Shown piece by piece: positions 1 to 11,213 of a stretch of 64,000 nucleotides of DNA. How positions within the stretch are numbered: position 1 is the stretch's first letter; each line of letters opens with the position of its first letter. The notes below the pieces were generated by a model, which worked only from the letters and a program-made list of their open reading frames with translations, had not been told where the DNA came from and searched no databases. Source of the stretch: Methylobacterium sp. FF17 (GTDB lineage Bacteria > Pseudomonadota > Alphaproteobacteria > Rhizobiales > Beijerinckiaceae). The translations under genes were made by a program, and so were the position numbers. The DNA is taken from positions 4,870,001 to 4,934,000 of the forward strand of contig NZ_CP107532.1 of NCBI RefSeq assembly GCF_025813715.1, read 5' to 3'.

Positions 1-572
1 ACGGACCCGTCGGGCGTCAGCAGGACCGCTGCCGCCGGATGCGCGATGCGGCCCGTCTCTCCATCGACGGCGTAGCGGTAGCCGAGGGCCTCGGTGAGCT
101 GCGCGATCCCCTGCGCATCGCCGACCAGCGCGCGCGCGCTGTCCACGGATTGCGCCCGCAGCAGATGCCGGGCCGCCTCGACGCCGTCCCTCGGGTCGAG
201 GCCGACGAGGACGAAGCCGACATCGCGTCCGGGGACGAGGCCGCTGGCCTGGAGCGCCGCCGCCGACATCGCGAGCATCGGATCGCAGACGTTCTCGCAG
301 GTGTAGTCGAGGGGGAGGAGCAGGCTTGCCCGCCCGCCCAGCGCTGCCCCCAGGGTGGTCGGCCCCGCCGCCGCGTCCGTGAGGGCGAGCGCCATCGGGA
401 CGCGGGCCCCGGGCGCCGGCGCGAGGGCGACCCGTGCGAGGTCGCTCTCGGCAAGGCGCGCCGCGCCCGGGCCGGGAAGCAGGAACAGGCCCGCCAGACC
501 GAGCAGGAGGGCCCCTGGCCGCCGTCCCCGGATCGCACGCATCGGACCGGCAGGCTCGTCTGGCGCCTTCAT
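1..572 (-). CDS. SCO1/SenC-family copper chaperone for oxidase assembly (3' end cut by window)
   Basis: Thioredoxin-fold SCO proteins deliver copper to the CuA site of cytochrome c oxidase. Read from ATG at 572 (190 codons visible), the protein has an N-terminal membrane anchor or signal (about residues 20-38, Leu/Gly/Ala-rich) and the copper-binding pair C92-x3-C96 in the context YTCENVCDP. The C-terminal part, with the expected histidine ligand, lies outside the window. A second ATG at 542 would still keep the hydrophobic segment, so the exact start is open. It is transcribed away from the act/cta operon, whose subunit II needs CuA. The family call rests on the CxxxC context plus neighbourhood. 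Confidence 0.85.
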   Translation of the reverse strand, partial: MKAPDEPAGPMRAIRGRRPGALLLGLAGLFLLPGPGAARLAESDLARVALAPAPGARVPMALALTDAAAGPTTLGAALGGRASLLLPLDYTCENVCDPMLAMSAAALQASGLVPGRDVGFVLVGLDPRDGVEAARHLLRAQSVDSARALVGDAQGIAQLTEALGYRYAVDGETGRIAHPAAAVLLTPDGS

Positions 573-818
573 GGTGGTCCCATCCTGTTCGTGGCCCCGC
601 GCGGCCGCTCGCGGAAACTTGGGTCGCACCGATGCGGGGCTTGCGACAAGGATCCCTCGCGAAGCAAGGCGTCGTCGGCCGAGGGTCGACGCGAAGTCCC
701 GGGGCCAAGGGTCGGCGCGAAGTCTCGAAATGAACCTTGGCCGACGGCGTGCGGTTCTCCCGTCGGATCGTGAGGGTTGGGGCCGGATGAGACGCTGTCG
801 TGACCGCCTGTCCCGGAT

Positions 819-848
819 CTGCCAACCCTGGACCTGCCAACCCTGGAC
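819..848. repeat. 15-bp perfect tandem repeat upstream of actA
   Basis: CTGCCAACCCTGGAC occurs twice head to tail, ending 18 bp before the actA start. The divergent intergenic region 573-866 also holds a looser direct repeat (GTCGACGCGAAGTC near 685 and GTCGGCGCGAAGTC near 713). No clear -35/-10 pair was found. Either repeat could be a regulator site; this is inference. Confidence 0.6.
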
Positions 849-866
849 CCTGCGGCCCCGCGCCTG

Positions 867-1526
867 ATGGCCCAGCTCTTCGCGCCCGGCGCCGACGCGC
901 TCCTGCGTCTGGCCTTCCTCTCCGGCGCGGCGCTCCTCGCCGGGGGAGCGGTGGTGGTCGCCGGGATCGTGCGCTCGGATTACGTCACCGGCGTCGGGAT
1001 CGCCCCGGCCCAGCCCGTCCCCTTCAGCCACAAGCACCATTCGGGCGAACTCGGCATCGATTGCCGCTACTGCCACACCACGGTGGAGACCCAGGCCACC
1101 GCCGGGCTGCCCCCGACCCAGACCTGCATGACCTGCCACTCGCAGATCTGGACCGGCTCCGACATGCTCAAGCCCGTGCGCGACAGCTTCGCGAACAGCG
1201 AGCCCCTGCGCTGGACCCGCCTGAACAAGCTGCCGCAATACGTCTACTACAACCATTCCGTGCACGTGACGAAGGGGATCGGCTGCTCCACCTGCCACGG
1301 GGACGTCACCACCATGCAGATGACGTTCCGGGCCAACGCCTTCGAGATGCAGTTCTGCCTCGACTGCCACCGGGCGCCGGACCGCTACGTGCGCACGCCG
1401 GACCAGGTCTGGAACATGAACTGGAGCCCGCCCGCCGACCAGGCGACCCTCGGGCCGGAGCTCGTCGCGAAGAACCACATCCGGGGCGGCGACCGGCTCA
1501 CCGAATGCGGGATCTGCCACCGATGA
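867..1526 (+). CDS. actA: Alternative complex III subunit A, pentaheme cytochrome c
   Basis: ActA carries electrons from the iron-sulfur subunit of alternative complex III towards the terminal oxidase, on the periplasmic side. The 219-residue protein has one N-terminal membrane helix (about residues 12-35) and five CxxCH haem-binding motifs: CRYCH, CMTCH, CSTCH, CLDCH and CGICH. Five haems is the usual number for ActA. It is the first gene of the run and its stop overlaps the ATG of actB. The start at 867 puts the hydrophobic anchor directly at the N-terminus. Confidence 0.93.
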   Translation: MAQLFAPGADALLRLAFLSGAALLAGGAVVVAGIVRSDYVTGVGIAPAQPVPFSHKHHSGELGIDCRYCHTTVETQATAGLPPTQTCMTCHSQIWTGSDMLKPVRDSFANSEPLRWTRLNKLPQYVYYNHSVHVTKGIGCSTCHGDVTTMQMTFRANAFEMQFCLDCHRAPDRYVRTPDQVWNMNWSPPADQATLGPELVAKNHIRGGDRLTECGICHR

Positions 1527-4510
1527 CGGGATCCGGGCCCGACCTCGCGCAGCTGCGCCGCCACCTCGCCGCCGGGAGCGGGCCGGCCTTCTGGCGCAGC
1601 CTCGACGCGCTCGCCGAGACGCCCGCCTTCCGGGCCTACCTCGCCACCGCGTTCCCCGGGGCTCTATCCCTGGCGCGGGGCCCGGAGCGGCGCGGATTCC
1701 TCAAGCTCATGGCGGCCTCCTTCGCGATGGCCGGGCTCTCGGCCTGCGAACCCGTCGACGGGCGCGGCCGCGAGGTGCCCTACGTGGCGCAGCCGGAGCG
1801 GATCGTGGCGGGCGCCCCCCTCGCCTACGCGACCTGTGCGCTCTTCGACGGCTTCGCCAACGGCATCCTGGTCACCACCCGCGACGGGCGGCCCCTGAAG
1901 GTCGAGGGCAACCCCGAGCATCCCTGGAGCCGGGGCGGCACCGACGTGATGGCCCAGGCCTCGGTGCTCGGGCTCTACGACCCGTTCCGCAGCCAGGCGG
2001 TGCGCAACCTCGGGCGCCCGTCCGCCTGGGCCGCCTTCCGCGCCGCGCTGCTGCCGCGCCTGGCGGCCTTGCGCACGAGCGCGGGCGCCGGGTTTCACCT
2101 CCTGACGGGACCGGTGACCTCCCCGAGCCTCGCCGCCGAGATCGCGCGGCTGCGGGCGGCCTATCCGGGCCTGCGCTGGCACGTGCTGGAGACGGTGCCG
2201 CGCGACAACCTCTACGCCGGCGCGCGCCAGGCCTATGGCCGCCCCCTGGAGACGCAGGCGCGCTTCGCGGCGGCCCACGCCATCGTCGCCCTCGACGGGG
2301 ATTTCCTCGATGCCGGGCCGGGGCAGGTCGGCCTGTCCCGCCGCTGGATCGAGGCGCGCCGCGCCGCCCTCGCGGAGGGGCGCCTCCTCACCCTGCACGC
2401 GGCGGCCCCGACGCCGGGGCTCACCAGCGTCAAGGCCGACCACACCCTGGCGGCCGGCTCCGACGCCATCGCGCGACTCGGGCAGGACCTGCTGCGCCTC
2501 GCCGAGGGCGGCCGGGCCGAGATCACGGACGGCCCGATGGCGGCGTGGCTGGCCCGTGCCGGCGCGGCGCTTGAGGCGAACCGGGGCCGGAGCCTCGTCA
2601 CCGCCGGCCTCGCCCAGCCGGCGGCGGTCCACGCCCTCGTCCATCGCATCAACGGGGCGCTCGGCAACACCGGCGCCACGGTGCTGCACACCGCGCCGGT
2701 CCCGGTGCTCGGGGCCGAGACCCTGACCGACCTGAGGGACGCGATGGCGGCGGGCCGCGTGGGCACCCTGCTGATGCTCGGGGTCAACCCGGTCTACGCG
2801 GCCCCGGGCGACCTCGCCTTCGCCGAGCACCTCGCCCGGGTGCCGTTCAAGATCCACGCGGCCACCTATGCCGACGAGACCGCCGCCCATGCCGACTGGC
2901 ACCTGCCCCTGGCCCATCCGCTAGAGAGCTGGGGCGATGCCCGTGCCCTCGACGGGACGGTGGGGCTGATCCAGCCGACGGTGGCGCCCCTCTATGGCGG
3001 ACGCTCGGCCCACGAGATCCTGAGCCTGTTCGGGGCCGAGATCCCCGTCGCGGAGGGGCCCGAGCAGGGGCTCGCCCTCCTCAAGCGGCAGTGGCGCGGG
3101 CCGGGCGAGGACGAGGCCGCCTTCGAGGCCCGGTTCGGCGAGGCCCTGCGCCTCGGCTTCCTGCCCGACAGCGCATTGGAACCGGAGGCCGTGACGCCGA
3201 CCGGCGGTGTGGCGGCGCCTCCCGAGGCGCGTCCGGATGCGCGCATCGAGGCGGTCTTCCGCCCCGATCCCTGCGTCTGGGACGGGGCCTCGGCCGATCT
3301 CGGCTGGCTGCAGGAACTGCCCAAACCCCTGACCAAGGTGGTCTGGGAGAACGTCGTCGCGGTGAGCCCCGCGCTCGCCGAGCGCCTGCACCTCGCCACC
3401 GGCGACATCGTCGCGGTGGAGGCGAACGGGCGCCGGATCGAGGGGGCCGCCTGGATCCTGCCGGGGCAGGCCGAGCGCACCGTCACCCTCACCCTCGGCT
3501 ACGGCCGCCGGGTGCCGGACCACCTCGCCCACGGCCTCGGCTACGACGCCAACGCGCTGCGCCCCGGCGCCACCCCGGACCGCCTCCCCGACGTCACCGT
3601 GACGAAGACCGGCCGGACGGCCAAGCCCGTGACGACGCAGGATCTCGGCACCATGGCGGGGCACGATTTCGTGCGCGTCCAGCCGGTGGGGGCCCCGAGC
3701 GTCGGCGATGCGCCGGGGGTCGTGGTGCCGTCCTTCTACGCCGAGCCGCCTTCCGCCGGACGCGGCGAAGCCTCCGCCGGCGCCGGCAAGGCCCGGGCCT
3801 GGGGCATGGTGATCGACCTCGACGCCTGCATCGGCTGCAATGCCTGCCTCACCGCCTGCCAGTCCGAGAACAACATCCCGGTGGTGGGACGCGAGGAGGT
3901 GGCGCGCGGGCGCTGGATGAACTGGCTGCGGGTGGACCGCTACTACGCGGGCGGCCTCGACGCGCCGGAGACGCATTTCCAGCCCGTGCCCTGCATGCAT
4001 TGCGAGAGCGCCCCCTGCGAGCTCGGCTGCCCGGTGGAGGCCACGGTGCATGACAGCGAGGGCCTGAACCTGCAGGTCTACAACCGCTGCATCGGCACCC
4101 GCACCTGCCAGAGCTACTGTCCCTACAAGGTCCGGCGCTTCAACTTCCTCGACTACACCGGCGAGATGGCGCCGGTGGAGCAGCAGCAGCGCAACCCCGA
4201 GGTCAGCGTGCGGGCGCGCGGCGTCATGGAGAAGTGCACCTACTGCCTCCAGCGCATCGCGAACGCGCGCATCGACTCGGCCAAGGCGGCCCACGCGCCC
4301 ATCCCCGACGGCGCCGTGGAGACCGCCTGCCAGGGCGCGTGCCCGACCCGTGCCATCGTGTTCGGCGACCTCTCGGACGACGCGAGCCGGGTGGCGGCGG
4401 CGCGGCGCGACCCGCGCAACTACGCGCTGCTCGGCGAACTCAACACCCGGCCGCGCACCACCTACCTCGCGAGCCTGGCGCCCGGCGCCGAACCGGGCCG
4501 GGAGGGCTGA
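1523..4510 (+). CDS. actB: Alternative complex III subunit B, molybdopterin-like plus iron-sulfur protein
   Basis: ActB joins a molybdopterin-oxidoreductase-like domain, which in this complex lacks a Mo cofactor, to a ferredoxin domain that holds iron-sulfur clusters. The protein is 995 residues. A Tat-like twin-arginine stretch, RRGFLK at residues 56-61, is followed by a hydrophobic segment. The large domain spans roughly 90-730. The C-terminal domain (about 755-985) has four cysteine groups starting at C769 (CIGCNAC), C824 (CMHCESAPC), C856 (CIGTRTC) and C905 (CTYC with CQGACP at 936). The frame is open further upstream, but ATG 1523 overlapping the actA stop is the sensible start. Confidence 0.93.
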   Translation: MTGSGPDLAQLRRHLAAGSGPAFWRSLDALAETPAFRAYLATAFPGALSLARGPERRGFLKLMAASFAMAGLSACEPVDGRGREVPYVAQPERIVAGAPLAYATCALFDGFANGILVTTRDGRPLKVEGNPEHPWSRGGTDVMAQASVLGLYDPFRSQAVRNLGRPSAWAAFRAALLPRLAALRTSAGAGFHLLTGPVTSPSLAAEIARLRAAYPGLRWHVLETVPRDNLYAGARQAYGRPLETQARFAAAHAIVALDGDFLDAGPGQVGLSRRWIEARRAALAEGRLLTLHAAAPTPGLTSVKADHTLAAGSDAIARLGQDLLRLAEGGRAEITDGPMAAWLARAGAALEANRGRSLVTAGLAQPAAVHALVHRINGALGNTGATVLHTAPVPVLGAETLTDLRDAMAAGRVGTLLMLGVNPVYAAPGDLAFAEHLARVPFKIHAATYADETAAHADWHLPLAHPLESWGDARALDGTVGLIQPTVAPLYGGRSAHEILSLFGAEIPVAEGPEQGLALLKRQWRGPGEDEAAFEARFGEALRLGFLPDSALEPEAVTPTGGVAAPPEARPDARIEAVFRPDPCVWDGASADLGWLQELPKPLTKVVWENVVAVSPALAERLHLATGDIVAVEANGRRIEGAAWILPGQAERTVTLTLGYGRRVPDHLAHGLGYDANALRPGATPDRLPDVTVTKTGRTAKPVTTQDLGTMAGHDFVRVQPVGAPSVGDAPGVVVPSFYAEPPSAGRGEASAGAGKARAWGMVIDLDACIGCNACLTACQSENNIPVVGREEVARGRWMNWLRVDRYYAGGLDAPETHFQPVPCMHCESAPCELGCPVEATVHDSEGLNLQVYNRCIGTRTCQSYCPYKVRRFNFLDYTGEMAPVEQQQRNPEVSVRARGVMEKCTYCLQRIANARIDSAKAAHAPIPDGAVETACQGACPTRAIVFGDLSDDASRVAAARRDPRNYALLGELNTRPRTTYLASLAPGAEPGREG

Positions 4511-4516
4511 CGCGCC

Positions 4517-6511
4517 GTGGCGCAGGCGATCCTCACCCCCGACGCCCCGGCCCGATCGGGCGACAGCCTCGCGGCGCGCGCCCTGCACGACCCCCTCGGG
4601 CGGCGCTGGTGGATCGCCTTCGCGGCGGCCTGCGGCCTGCTCGCCCTGTTCTTCGGGGTGATCCTGGCCCTGCTCTTCAGCGGGGTGGGCCTCTGGAACA
4701 ACAACAACGCCGTCGTCTGGGCGCTCGACATCGCCTCCTACGACTGGTGGATCGGCCTCGCCTGCGGCAGCCTCGCGGTCGCCGGGATCCTGCGCCTCAC
4801 CGGCGCCCCCTGGCGGGGGGCGATCACCCGCCTCGCCGAGGCCAACGCCCTCCTCTGCACCCTCGCGGCGGGGCTCTACCCGATCATCCACCTCGGGCGG
4901 CCGTGGTTCTTCTACTGGAACCTGCCCTACCCGAACACGCTGGGCCTGTGGCCGCAATTCCGCTCGCCCCTGGTCTGGGACGCCATCGATATCGTGAGCT
5001 TCCTCGTGGTGACGGTGAGCCTCTGGTATATCGGGCTCCTGCCCGACCTCGCGGCCCTGCGGGACCGCGCCTTCGCGGAGGCCCGCGCCAAGTCCGAGGC
5101 GGCCGGGCGGCCGCGCCGCTGGCCCCGGCTGAAGGCGCAGGCCTACGGCATCGCCGCCGCCGGCTGGCGCGGCTCCGCCTCGCACTGGCAGCTCTGGCGC
5201 CAGGCCTACCGCACCGTCGCCCTGCTCGGCCTCCTCCTCGTGGTCTCGCTCCAGACCGGGGCCTCGGTGATGCTGGCGGGCTCCGTGCTGCCGGGCTGGC
5301 ACGACACGATCCTGCCCGTCGCCTACCTCATCAACGCGGTGTTCTCCGGGGTCGCCGTCACCGCCGCCCTGGCGATGCTGGTGCGCGCCGTCTACGGCCT
5401 CGAGGCTGAGATCACCGAGCGGCACGCGCAGATCCTGGCCCGGCTGCTCCTCGGGCTCGGGCTCGCCAGCCTGTACTGCTACGCGGCCGAGTTCTTCTCG
5501 GGGTTCCTGCACGGCGACGCCTTCGAGCGCGCCACCCTGGTGCGCCGCCTCACCGGATCCCAGGCCTGGGCGGCCTGGACCGTGCTGACCTGCGCACTGC
5601 TGCCCGTCCACCTGTTCTGGTGGGCGCGCTTCCGGCGCTCTCCCTTGACGCTGGCGCTGGTCGGCGCCCTCGTGGCGGTGGGGGCCTATGCCGACCACGT
5701 CATGGTGCTGGTGGTGACGCTCTCCCACGACTTCCTGCCGTCGTCGGCCCACGATTACCGGGTCGGGCTCTGGGGCGTCGCGACCTTCGCGGGCTCCGTC
5801 GGGATGTTCCTCGTCCTGCTGCTCCTGTTCCTGCGCGCCCTGCCGGTGGCCTCGATCACGGACCTGCGCGGTCTGTCCGAAACCCGGGCGGCCGAGAGCC
5901 CGGTCCGGGACGCGGCACAAGGGAGCATCCCGGAAGACGCGTTCCCGGCCGACACGCCGGTCTGGGGCGTCAGCGCGGAGTTCGACACCCAGGCGGACCT
6001 CGCCGCCGCCATGCGCGCGCTCGCGCGCCGGCGCCTCCACCACGGCGAGGCCGTGCGCCTCGATGCCTACGGCCCCCTGCCGATGCCCGATGCCCTGAAG
6101 GCCCTGGCCCGGCGGCACCGCTCGATCCGCCCCTACGCCCTCGGGGCGGCGCTCGCCGGGGGCGCGGCCTTCTACGGAATGTGCGTCTACGCCACGGCCT
6201 ACGGCTACGTCCTCGATGTCGGCGGGCGCCCGCGCTTCTCCTGGCCCTCCTTCGTGGTGCCGAGCGTCTCCTTCGCCATGCTGAGCGGGACGCTCGCCGT
6301 GCACGCCGTGTTCCTGTTCGTGAACCGCCTGCCGCGCCTCAACCATCCGGCCTTCAACATCCCCGATTTCGGGCGCGCCACGCGGGACCGCTACTTCCTG
6401 GCGGCGGAAGCCCGCGGCCCCGGCTTCGATGCCGAGCGCATCGCGCGCCAGCTCGCTGCCCTGCCCGAGGGCGCCGGACGCCCGCTCGCCATCCGGCGGG
6501 TGCCGCGATGA
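4517..6511 (+). CDS. actC: Alternative complex III, fused subunits C and D (NrfD-like plus DUF3341)
   Basis: ActC is the NrfD/PsrC-type multi-helix membrane subunit that binds quinol; ActD is a smaller membrane subunit with a DUF3341 domain. Both are in this single 664-residue frame. Residues 1 to about 455 form the ActC part, with many membrane helices. A charged linker follows, and residues from about 475 match ActD: VWGVSAEF, two membrane helices, then NHPAFNIPDF and a FL-rich end. ActC and ActD are usually separate genes, so this is a fusion. It starts with GTG at 4517, 6 bp after actB, and its stop overlaps the actE ATG. Confidence 0.9.
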   Translation: MAQAILTPDAPARSGDSLAARALHDPLGRRWWIAFAAACGLLALFFGVILALLFSGVGLWNNNNAVVWALDIASYDWWIGLACGSLAVAGILRLTGAPWRGAITRLAEANALLCTLAAGLYPIIHLGRPWFFYWNLPYPNTLGLWPQFRSPLVWDAIDIVSFLVVTVSLWYIGLLPDLAALRDRAFAEARAKSEAAGRPRRWPRLKAQAYGIAAAGWRGSASHWQLWRQAYRTVALLGLLLVVSLQTGASVMLAGSVLPGWHDTILPVAYLINAVFSGVAVTAALAMLVRAVYGLEAEITERHAQILARLLLGLGLASLYCYAAEFFSGFLHGDAFERATLVRRLTGSQAWAAWTVLTCALLPVHLFWWARFRRSPLTLALVGALVAVGAYADHVMVLVVTLSHDFLPSSAHDYRVGLWGVATFAGSVGMFLVLLLLFLRALPVASITDLRGLSETRAAESPVRDAAQGSIPEDAFPADTPVWGVSAEFDTQADLAAAMRALARRRLHHGEAVRLDAYGPLPMPDALKALARRHRSIRPYALGAALAGGAAFYGMCVYATAYGYVLDVGGRPRFSWPSFVVPSVSFAMLSGTLAVHAVFLFVNRLPRLNHPAFNIPDFGRATRDRYFLAAEARGPGFDAERIARQLAALPEGAGRPLAIRRVPR

Positions 6512-7071
6512 GGCGCGTGGCCCCCCTCGCCCCGACCCTGGCCCCGACCCTGGCCCTGAGTCTCGCCCTGGGCCTGACCCTTGCCGGCTGCGGCGAGGCG
6601 AACATGCGCGACCAGCCCCGGGCCAAGACCTGGGACGCCAACCGCTTCTTCCCGCAGGGCATGACCATGCGCGCGCCCGTGCCCGGCACCGTGCCCCGCA
6701 CCGATCCCGCCCGCTACGTCCCGCGCCCGGCGCTCATCGACGCCGCCCTGCTGGCGCGGGGCCGGGAGCGCTACGGCATCGCCTGCACGCCCTGTCACGG
6801 CCGCAGCGGCGACGGCAAGGGCATGATCGTGGCGCGCGGCTTTCCCGCCGCCCCCGCCTTCGCCGAAGAGCGACTGGCGGCGGCCTCCTCGGACCGGCTC
6901 TACGCCGCGATCACGCAGGGACACCGGGCGATGTTCGGCATGGGCGCGCAGGTGGCCCCGGCCGACCGCTGGGCCATCGTCGCCTATCTCCGCGCCCTGC
7001 AGCTGAGCCAGGGCGCGCGGGTGGCGAGCCTGCCCGGGGAAGACCGCGCGAAGCTGGAGGCGATCCGGTGA
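6508..7071 (+). CDS. actE: Alternative complex III subunit E, monohaem cytochrome c lipoprotein
   Basis: The 187-residue protein has a lipoprotein signal ending in LAGC (lipidated C28) and one haem-binding CTPCH motif at residue 93, followed by a class I cytochrome c fold (DGKG, MFGMG). ActE is the monohaem subunit of alternative complex III and probably passes electrons on to the oxidase. Its ATG overlaps the actCD stop (ATGA) and its TGA overlaps the actF GTG. The signal contains short internal repeats (APTLAPTL). Confidence 0.9.
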   Translation: MRRVAPLAPTLAPTLALSLALGLTLAGCGEANMRDQPRAKTWDANRFFPQGMTMRAPVPGTVPRTDPARYVPRPALIDAALLARGRERYGIACTPCHGRSGDGKGMIVARGFPAAPAFAEERLAAASSDRLYAAITQGHRAMFGMGAQVAPADRWAIVAYLRALQLSQGARVASLPGEDRAKLEAIR

Positions 7072-8048
7072 GCGCCCTCCCCCTCATCCTGGCCGGTCTC
7101 GCCGCCCTCGCCCTCGGCGTCCTCCTCGGGGAATGGCAGGCCGCCTACCTCGCCGCCTGGCTCTGCCTGCTGGCCCTGCCGCTCGGCGCGCTGCCCCTGG
7201 TCGTCGCCCTCGATGCCCTCGGGCCTGCGCGAGCCTCCTCGACGACCGTATCCCTGCGTCCCGCCCTCCTGCGCTGCCTGGGGCTGATGCCCGTGGCGGC
7301 TCTCCTGGGCCTGCCCCTGCTCGCGGTGGTGCCGGACCTCTATCCCTTTGCCCGGGGGGCGCCGGCCTCGACGCCGCTCGCGGCGTTCTGGCTGACGGTC
7401 CCGTTCGTCCTCGCGCGGCTCGCCGCCGCCCTCGCCCTCTGGGTCTGGCTCTGCCGCAGGGCGACGCGTCCGGGGTATCCGGCCGCCCTGGTTCTCGGCC
7501 TGCACGCGGTGCTGGCGACCCTGGTGAGCTTCGACCTCGTCACCGCCCTCGATCCGCGCCTCGGCTCCAGCCTGATCGGCCTCCTGATGATGGTGTCCTG
7601 GAGCGGGCTGGCGCTCGCCGCCGCGATCCTCCGGACGCCCGCCCGGCCGGAATCCGGGGCGGTGCCGCTCGCCCTCCTCATGGCGACCTGGGCCTTCCTG
7701 CACTTCGTGCAGTTCCTCGTGGTCTGGTCGGCCAACCTCCCCGCGGAGGTGTCGTGGTACCTCGCGCGCGGCGGGTTCCTCGGGCGGGCCTTGAGCCTCG
7801 CGGGCGGGGCCGCGGCCCTCCTCGCCGCCGCCCTCACCCTGCGGCCCGGCCCCTGGGCGACCCGCGCGGTGGCGGCCCTCGCCCTGGCGGTCCAGGCCGC
7901 CGGGCTCGCCTGGTTCGTGACGCCGGCCGCGCGCGGCGCCTTCGTCGTCACGCTCCCGGACGCCCTGGCCGGGCTCGGCCTCGCCTGCCTCGCCGCCGGT
8001 CTCGTGACGCTCCGGCCCGGCCGCTCGGCCGAGGGACACCCCGCATGA
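7068..8048 (+). CDS. actF: Alternative complex III subunit F, membrane protein
   Basis: ActF is an integral membrane subunit distantly related to ActC. This 326-residue protein is almost wholly hydrophobic, with about nine or ten predicted helices, and contains HFVQFLVVWSANLP, a stretch typical of the ActF C-terminal half. It is shorter than the roughly 400 residues common elsewhere. The start is GTG at 7068, overlapping the actE stop. Assignment relies on position and topology more than on a catalytic motif. Confidence 0.8.
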   Translation: MSALPLILAGLAALALGVLLGEWQAAYLAAWLCLLALPLGALPLVVALDALGPARASSTTVSLRPALLRCLGLMPVAALLGLPLLAVVPDLYPFARGAPASTPLAAFWLTVPFVLARLAAALALWVWLCRRATRPGYPAALVLGLHAVLATLVSFDLVTALDPRLGSSLIGLLMMVSWSGLALAAAILRTPARPESGAVPLALLMATWAFLHFVQFLVVWSANLPAEVSWYLARGGFLGRALSLAGGAAALLAAALTLRPGPWATRAVAALALAVQAAGLAWFVTPAARGAFVVTLPDALAGLGLACLAAGLVTLRPGRSAEGHPA

Positions 8049-8566
8049 GCCCCCCGAACGTCCCCCGTTCCTCCGGCCTCCGGCTGGTCCCCGCGATCCT
8101 CGCCGGCCTGATCCTGCGCCGCACCGGCGTCGGATCGCGTCCGGCCGGGGCCTCGGAGGCGGCGCGGCCCGACGCGGAGTGGGACTACGAGCGCAGCGAC
8201 GTCGCGGCGGGCCGGACCGCCTGGGTGATGCTGGGGCTCGCCGGAACGGTGCTCGTCACCATCGCGGCGGTGCTGGCCCTCGATCACCTCGTCCTCGGGC
8301 ACCAGCGCGCCGCCCTGCCCCCCCTCACCGCCCAGCAGACGCGCGCGGTCCGGCCCCCGCCCCCGAACCTGCAGCCCGACCCCTACGTGGATATCGACGC
8401 GAAGGAAGCCGACGAGGCCGCCCGCCTCTCCGGCTACGCCTATCTCGACGCGGACCGCACCCGCGCGCGCATCCCGATCGACCGCGCCATGGCGCTCACC
8501 GCCGGCCAGCCCTTCGACCCGGAACCCGGGCCGGCCCCGGAGCCGAGACAGGCGCCGGCCCGATGA
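8045..8566 (+). CDS. Uncharacterised single-pass membrane protein of the respiratory operon
   Basis: The 173-residue protein has a membrane helix at about residues 60-85. It ends in a conserved-looking stretch: a Pro-rich segment, then [40 protein letters not shown], and a Pro/Ala-rich tail. Genes with this kind of tail often sit between alternative complex III and oxidase genes, but I know of no assigned function. It overlaps actF and ctaC by 4 bp on each side. An assembly or linker role in the complex III-oxidase supercomplex is a guess from position. Confidence 0.75.
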   Translation: MSPPNVPRSSGLRLVPAILAGLILRRTGVGSRPAGASEAARPDAEWDYERSDVAAGRTAWVMLGLAGTVLVTIAAVLALDHLVLGHQRAALPPLTAQQTRAVRPPPPNLQPDPYVDIDAKEADEAARLSGYAYLDADRTRARIPIDRAMALTAGQPFDPEPGPAPEPRQAPAR

Positions 8567-9533
8567 CGGATCCCTCCGCCCTCGCCCTCTGGCCCCCGGC
8601 CGCCTCCGCCGCGGCGGTCGAGACCGACCACATCATCCTCGGCTTCACGGTCCTGACCCTGCTCCTCACGGTGCCGGTCTTCCTCGCCATCGCCTATTTC
8701 GCGATCCGCTACCGGGAGGGCGAGCGGGCCGACCGCAGCACCGACGAGCGCCGCAGCTTCCTCATCGAGATCAGCTGGATGCTGATCCCCTACCTGCTGA
8801 CGCTGGCCTTCTTCGTCTGGGGGGCGAAGCTCTACATCCAGTCCCGCCACCCGCCGCCCGACGCCATGGTGGTGGAGGCGGTGGGCCGCCAGTGGATGTG
8901 GAAGTTCCAGCACCCCACCGGGCAGTCGGAGATCAACGACCTCCACCTGCCCGTCGACCAGCCGATCCGCATCCGCATCACCAGCCAGGATGTGATCCAC
9001 GCCCTCTACCTGCCGGCCCTGCGCCTGCAGATGGCGGCCCTGCCCGACCGCACCACCGAGATCTGGTTCAAGGCCGACCGCACCGGCACCTACCGGCTCT
9101 ACTGCTCGGAATATTGCGGCACCGACCACTCGGCCATGGACGGAAACCTCACGCTGATGACGCGGGCCGAGTACCAGCACTGGCTGACCCATGCCGGCGC
9201 GCAGCAATCGAACCTGGCGGCGGGCCGTGCCATCTACGAATCCTACGGCTGCGCCGGCTGCCACGATGGGGCCGTGGCGGGGGTGAACGCGCCCGCGCTC
9301 GCGGGCCTCGACGGGCGCCCGGTCCATCTCGCCGACGGCCGCACGATCACGGCCGACGCGGATTACATCCGCGCCAAGATCCTGAACCCCAACGCGAACC
9401 GGCTCGCCGGCAACCACAAGCAGGTGATGCCGAGCTTCCGCGGGGTGATCCCGGCGGACGACCTCGACCGCCTGGTGGCGTATCTCAGATCCGACGACCG
9501 CGTCGCCGGGCAAGCCCCCGAAGGAGCCACCCG

Positions 9534-9537
<4 letters not shown>
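8563..9537 (+). CDS. ctaC: Cytochrome c oxidase subunit II with fused cytochrome c domain (caa3 type)
   Basis: This subunit accepts electrons at the binuclear CuA centre. The 324-residue protein has two N-terminal membrane helices, then a cupredoxin domain with VIH and [13 protein letters not shown] (C181 and C185 plus His and Met ligands). A C-terminal class I cytochrome c carries CAGCH at residue 230 and a probable Met ligand in VMPSF. The fused cytochrome marks a caa3-type oxidase, so no separate soluble cytochrome c is needed. No classical signal peptide precedes the first helix. Confidence 0.95.

Positions 9538-11209
<1,672 letters not shown>

Positions 11210-11213
<4 letters not shown>

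Noticed and set aside
17..538. Minus-strand frame of 173 codons at the left edge
   Set aside because: A shadow of the SCO-type gene in a neighbouring frame; only the SCO frame has a signal/anchor and a CxxxC site.
819..848. Short tandem repeats as a CRISPR or phage site
   Set aside because: Two units of 15 bp without spacers; no cas genes or integrase in the window.
800..1522. Extended start of actB at 800
   Set aside because: It would overlap all of actA in another frame and add 241 Arg/Pro-rich residues; ATG 1523 overlapping the actA stop is standard for this operon.
2921..6346. Open frame of 1141 codons on the minus strand
   Set aside because: It lies antisense to actB/actCD, which have cofactor and membrane signatures. 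The antisense product is Arg/Gly/His/Glu-rich without motifs, an effect of very high GC at third positions.
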